DNA from: Toxorhynchites rutilus septentrionalis
Lineage: Eukaryota > Arthropoda > Insecta > Diptera > Culicidae
Direction: 5' to 3'
Assembly (NCBI RefSeq): GCF_029784135.1
Contig: NC_073745.1
Coordinates: 197,931,807 to 197,995,806, forward strand
Length of the DNA stretch: 64,000 nt
In this document: one piece after another, positions 60,192 to 64,000 of the stretch
Layout: every line of letters begins with the position of its first letter
Position numbering within the stretch: position 1 is the first letter of the stretch
Notes under the pieces: model-generated
Told to the model about the DNA's origin: nothing
The model's database searches: none
What the model saw: the letters and a program-made list of their open reading frames with translations, nothing else
Made by a program: the position numbers and the translations under genes

Positions 60192-60417
60192 TATATATAG
60201 AAGGTGCATTTGCATATGAAGTAAGATTCTGATTATACGCGAGCGTAACATGAGCAAATTCATAACACATGCGAATTGGGGCCCTTTTGGTATTAACAAG
60301 TTCTTCCGCATAGTAACTCGATGTTGATAATTCCTTAATGTTTTCCTTCGTTGATCGTATTGTTTTCACATATTCACGTTGGAGAGCCTTAACCCTTCTC
60401 TTCGTTGGCCGAGGCAT
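60192..60417 (-). CDS. Small basic ORF inside the TTAA element, unknown
   Basis: From an ATG at 60415-60417: MPRPTKRRVKALQREYVKTI, then KENIKELSTSSYYAEELVNT; a further in-frame ATG lies upstream at 60460-60462. The start is rich in Arg and Lys, and the frame is cut by the pogo-like MITE at 60191. It could be the beginning of a transposase or of a captured host gene. I do not recognise a family. Confidence 0.3.
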
Positions 60418-60981
60418 TTTGATTGAATGTAGTACTTTTCCGTCTACTGTTTTTGAAGGCATAGGCAGCCGTGGCAGTGTTCCGAGCTTTGCAATACAAT
60501 TTTCTTACCCAATGTTAAAGTTGCTAAAACTTACATTATAGACCCATTGAATGTAGAAATAATAATTGTATTGATATCAACACAATTTTATTCTATTGAT
60601 TTTAATGACACGAAACGCTATGACTCAGGAATAACATTTTATTGAGTAGTTTTTATAGCTGTTTCGATGATGTTGTCTGGCATCAGCGTTGAAAAAATAA
60701 CGATGCTTTCACCAATACAAACAAAACCATTGCCGAAAATTTCAGAGCAATAGCTCGAGTTTTCCGACGTTTTTCACTATACAGTGCGACAGCAGATGAA
60801 AATTTAATATCTTGTGAGTAATCGATTAGAGTTTGGGTGATAATACTTGATGGGAACTGTGCGAAAACGATCATTTTCTTCACACTGTTTCGAAAAATTA
60901 TTGATTTTCGGGCGAGGGGTGAGGGAGGGAGTTGAATGAAATGAGCGCCATTGTGGCAGCCATTTGTGGCTAGCTTCCACC

Positions 60982-61670
60982 TTAAGCCTTAATGATGCAT
61001 GCAGAAGAAGAGACTTAAACTACGGTTGGCAACACTTTGAACTTGTCGAAGTTGGAAGACATTTTGGAAGCTTCAGGCGGAACAACATATTGCCACATTT
61101 ATATAAATAAAAATGGTTTGGTGTCCGTACATCACGATTTAACTCAAGAACGGAGCAACGGATTCAAACAGTGTTGGGGAGCCTGCCCGTAAAACTTCGA
61201 TAACTCTGTTACAGGCCCCCAACATCGAGAGGTAAAATCTTCTTTTCCAAACCACAACTTCCTATTGCCGTCGGCAAAACAACATTCAAACAAAACTGCA
61301 TTAAACACAATGCCGACGGCATACCAAACGATTGACCAGCACAAAACAATGTTTTTTTCGATTACTTATGAATAAACACTCAACGATGCTGGTACAAACT
61401 ACTTTTAATTCACAACAATTACATTCCACATATATTTATACATAACAGTTCACAATATTACAACATATATTTCACAAAGTATTTGACACATCGTTACTCC
61501 GTGGTGGACCGAACTGAACTGCCGTCGCTCCTGATATTGGTCCCATGTGAAGTTTTGTCTGCCGATCGTTCTTCGGCAGACAAATGCTATGCATTATTTC
61601 TGTGTTAAACATGGTGTCTAAGTGCGTATGCTAAGCGTATGTAATGAAAGTATTATCCAGTGGTATTATA
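60982..61670. other. Iml1 intron, repeat-derived
   Basis: TATATAAATAAAAATGG at about 61102 recurs at 15757. Stems such as TTGCCGTCGGCA (61264) and TGCCGACGGCA (61312) are present. No gene. Confidence 0.4.
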
Positions 61671-62952
61671 TTAGGCTGTCAAAAAAGTCCTGCGGTATTT
61701 TTTTTGAATTTTCATTTGTTCATAAAATTAGTTACAATCATCTGTTTTAAGTCAAATATGCGCCGTTTTGTTCGATGACTTGTTCCCAACGAGATGCCAA
61801 CTTCATAATACCCCTGTTATAGAAGCTCGCTTTCTTATTGGCAAAAAACTCGGATAGCCAATTTTCACAGGTCTCTTTTGTGGCTAACTTCTGACTACCT
61901 AGCTTGTTCGCCATGGACAAAAACAGGTGGTAGTCACTTGGTGCAAGGTCCGGACTATACGGCGGATGCAAAAGAACCTCCCATCCGAGCTCCCGGAGCT
62001 TCTGGCGCGTCACCGAAGAAGTGTGTGGCCTGGCGTTATCCTGATGGAAGACAATACGGCCTCTGTTTATCAAAGATGGCCTCTTCTTCATGAGTGCTAC
62101 CTTCTAGCGGTCCAGTTGTTGGCAGTACACGTCCGAATTGAGCGTTTGGCCATAGGGAAGCAGCTCATAATAGATTATTCTTTGACAATCCCACCAAACA
62201 CACAGCAGAACCTTCCTGGCCGTGAATGAGGGTTTGGCCACCGTATATGCCGCTTCAGCGGGCTTCGACCACGACCGTTTGCGCTTCACGTTGTCTTAAG
62301 TGACCCACTTTTCATCGCCAGTCACCATCCCGCTTCAGAAACGGGTCGATTTTGTTGCGATTCAGCAGCGATTCACATGCGTCGATACGGTCAAAGATGT
62401 TTTTTGCGTCAACGTGTGTGGCACCCATACATCGAGCTTCTTTGTGAATCCAAGCTTCTTCAAATGGTTAATAACGGTTTGATGACTTATCCCCAGCTCT
62501 TGGCCGATGCTACGGCTGCTACTATGCCGGTCTTTCTCGGCTAATTCAGCGAGTTTGTCGCAATTTTCGACAGGCCTTCCGGGGCGTGGCGCATCTTCGA
62601 CGACCTCTACACCAGAACGAAAACGTTGAAACCATCGTTGTGCGGTGGAAATGGAAACTGTATCGGGTCCATAAACTGCACAAATTTTATTGGCTGCTTG
62701 AGATGCATTTTTGCCTTTGTCATAGTAGTACTGTAAAATATGTCGGATTTTCTCTTTATTTTGCTCCATATTTGCGACACTATAACTCACGAACGACTTA
62801 ACCAAACAAAACACTGTCAATCACTATATTATAGCGCGCTAAAATACCTTTCCAACAAGCTATAGTATGACTCGATACAATGAATACAACTAGAACTACG
62901 CGCTTACAACGACACCTCGCGGAAATACCGCAGGACTTTTTTGACAGCCTAA
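61671..62952 (-). mobile_element. Mariner transposon, full length, inactive
   Basis: 1282 bp with near-perfect inverted ends TTAGGCTGTCAAAAAAGTCC and their inverse, flanked by TA (61669-61670 and 62953-62954). It encloses a mariner transposase gene on the minus strand with several lesions. Confidence 0.95.
61747..62769 (-). pseudogene. Mariner transposase, D34D, disabled
   Basis: The length of 1023 bp (~341 codons) is normal for mariner. From ATG at 62767-62769: MEQNKEKIRHILQYYYDKGK begins the paired-type HTH region, followed by RPGRPV and LGISHQTVINHLKKLGF, with the WVPHTL motif preserved. The catalytic Asp residues lie in TGDEKW, FHQDNARPHTS and, 34 residues on, PPYSPDLAPSDYH. Lesions: a 1-bp loss near 62410, an extra base near 62330, a stop in place of the residue after KWVT, and a TAG at about 62106. 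The C-terminus ends EQNGAYLT. Cut-and-paste transposase in the intact family. Confidence 0.93.
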
Positions 62953-62954
62953 TA

Positions 62955-63923
62955 TAACCAGAGCTGAATTATTCGATGGAAGTTCAGTTTTCACCGCAAC
63001 AGTTGCTGTTGCTGAAAAATGCTGAATAGTATAGTTTGTGAATTTTTTGACGTAGAACTACGTCTTTCATTAAGGGTGCCAAGTAAGAAAACAGGTCACG
63101 ATTTTATGAAATAGAATTAACGTTAACGTTAACGTTTGCCGCGTACGGATTTTGGCGATTTACATACCAAACGAATCGGAAATTCCCTAAGATTTGTTTG
63201 ATATGCTATACATTACAATTCCATGGTGTGTAAATGGTTAAAATTCATGAAAACTGTAAGCGTTTCCATTTTCCCATACATTTGTTCTGTACATTTATGT
63301 GCTTTCCCGAACAGAGCTGTCAATAACGAGCAACTTATGGACGAGCAACGAAGGGGAAATCCGCGAACAAAGGAGAAGAAGAAGTACGAAGAGGAACATT
63401 CGCCTAGAGTATAAACAGTGGATCTCGCTGAGGCAAACTTTCATTCTTCGTGAGGACACCGACTGAACAACATAGTTGCTGGGTGAGCTGGACGGTGAGG
63501 ATTGGAGGAGTAATACGAGGAAAAAGTAAAGTTTTCCAATGGCCTTTTTGAAGGTTAGAGACGAATGAACTAAAGAAAGTTGAAAGTCTCACATGTCTTA
63601 GTTTCGGATTGAGATGTGGACGCGACCAAATTACTGACTCGCTGATGTCTCTAGCATTGCGCAGGTTCTGAGCTACACAATTGTGTGGGGAATCATCAAG
63701 CTGGGCTATCGTCAGCTCACCAAGAAAATAAATGTTCTGGAATTTTGTCTGTGATTTGGTTTCACATGACGGTAGCAAAACTACTTCCACAAAGGAAGAC
63801 AGCTAAGCTGATCTAGACCGGCAATGTTAACAAGAAGGGCTTCTGTTGAGAAGAGCGCAAAACGGAGATTATTTAATATATTTAATATATTTAATTGCTT
63901 CAAGCCATCGATATATGGATATT

Positions 63924-63925
<2 letters not shown>
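62955..63925. other. Iml1 intron, nothing recognised except one palindrome end
   Basis: A GACGTAGAACTACGTC motif at 63049-63064 followed by TTTCATT is an isolated end of the palindrome-ended family. The rest has only short ORFs. Confidence 0.45.
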
Positions 63926-63971
<46 letters not shown>

Positions 63972-64000
63972 TGTGTGTGTGCGTGTACGTGCGTGCGTGC
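63926..64000. repeat. (TG)n microsatellite
   Basis: Runs of GT with a few GCGT variants continue to the window edge. Confidence 0.95.

Larger units (their letters stand above)
59674..60981. mobile_element. TTAA-flanked TIR element (piggyBac/Kolobok-like)
   Basis: 1308 bp with GGTGGAAGCTAGCCA-type ends (the left has GGTGAA in front), each next to TTAA (59670-59673 and 60982-60985). It contains one small minus-strand ORF and a nested pogo-like MITE. Confidence 0.65.

Noticed and set aside
55759..64000. Further Iml1 exons
   Set aside because: I looked for the continuation after TGEQEWTPSLTTG and for DEP-domain sequence and saw none; the next exon is presumably beyond the window.

Overview
The window is eukaryotic nuclear DNA, almost certainly from a culicine mosquito and most likely Aedes. 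It is AT-rich, has spliced genes with introns of either about 58 bp or many kb, and is packed with mosquito-type repeats: a tRNA-derived SINE of the Feilai type, an ITmD37E-type transposon, mariner, Tigger/pogo, RTE and CR1-like retrotransposon pieces, and many MITEs. The species call is inference from repeat content, since no rRNA or mitochondrial marker is present.

Two recognisable host genes lie on the + strand. The first is the puromycin-sensitive aminopeptidase gene (Psa/NPEPPS), complete in four coding exons from 9141 to 33930, with introns of 13.9 kb and 8.2 kb. The second is the 5' half of Iml1/DEPDC5 (GATOR1 subunit), with coding exons at 46827-48580, 55372-55576 and 55630-55758, running off the right edge. 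Between them is a third + strand gene at about 41676-43047. I cannot name it, but it has three 57-59 bp GT-AG introns in consistent phase and ends in a C2H2-like finger. Its last exon is broken by a SINE with a perfect 8-bp target duplication. A short THAP-like reading frame lies tail-to-tail with it (43168-43395, minus).

Region by region: 1-8 kb holds a tandem duplication carrying an ITmD37E insertion, mariner fragments in both orientations, and one palindrome-ended element with its own TATA promoter. At 9.3-23.2 kb, Psa intron 1 holds a 3.9-kb TIR element built of inverted minisatellite arms, then a 6.1-kb foldback element that encloses a 4.3-kb element carrying a higher-order satellite array (units of about 199 and 511 bp) with a TATA+Inr promoter pointing into it. 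At 24.8-33.0 kb, Psa intron 2 holds a SINE, a CR1-like LINE without reverse transcriptase, a TA microsatellite and a deleted ITmD37E copy. At 34.3-41.6 kb there is a cluster of hAT-like MITEs inserted into one another with perfect 8-bp duplications. At 43.6-46.1 kb there is a complete but decayed Tigger element. From 48.6 kb to the end, Iml1 introns hold RTE, pogo, TTAA-type and mariner elements.

The genes do not form an operon or shared pathway. Psa is a cytosolic peptidase and Iml1 a negative regulator of TORC1. The main unusual content is the repeat architecture, especially the repeat family ended by GACGTAGGACTACGTC and the promoter-plus-satellite unit inside it.
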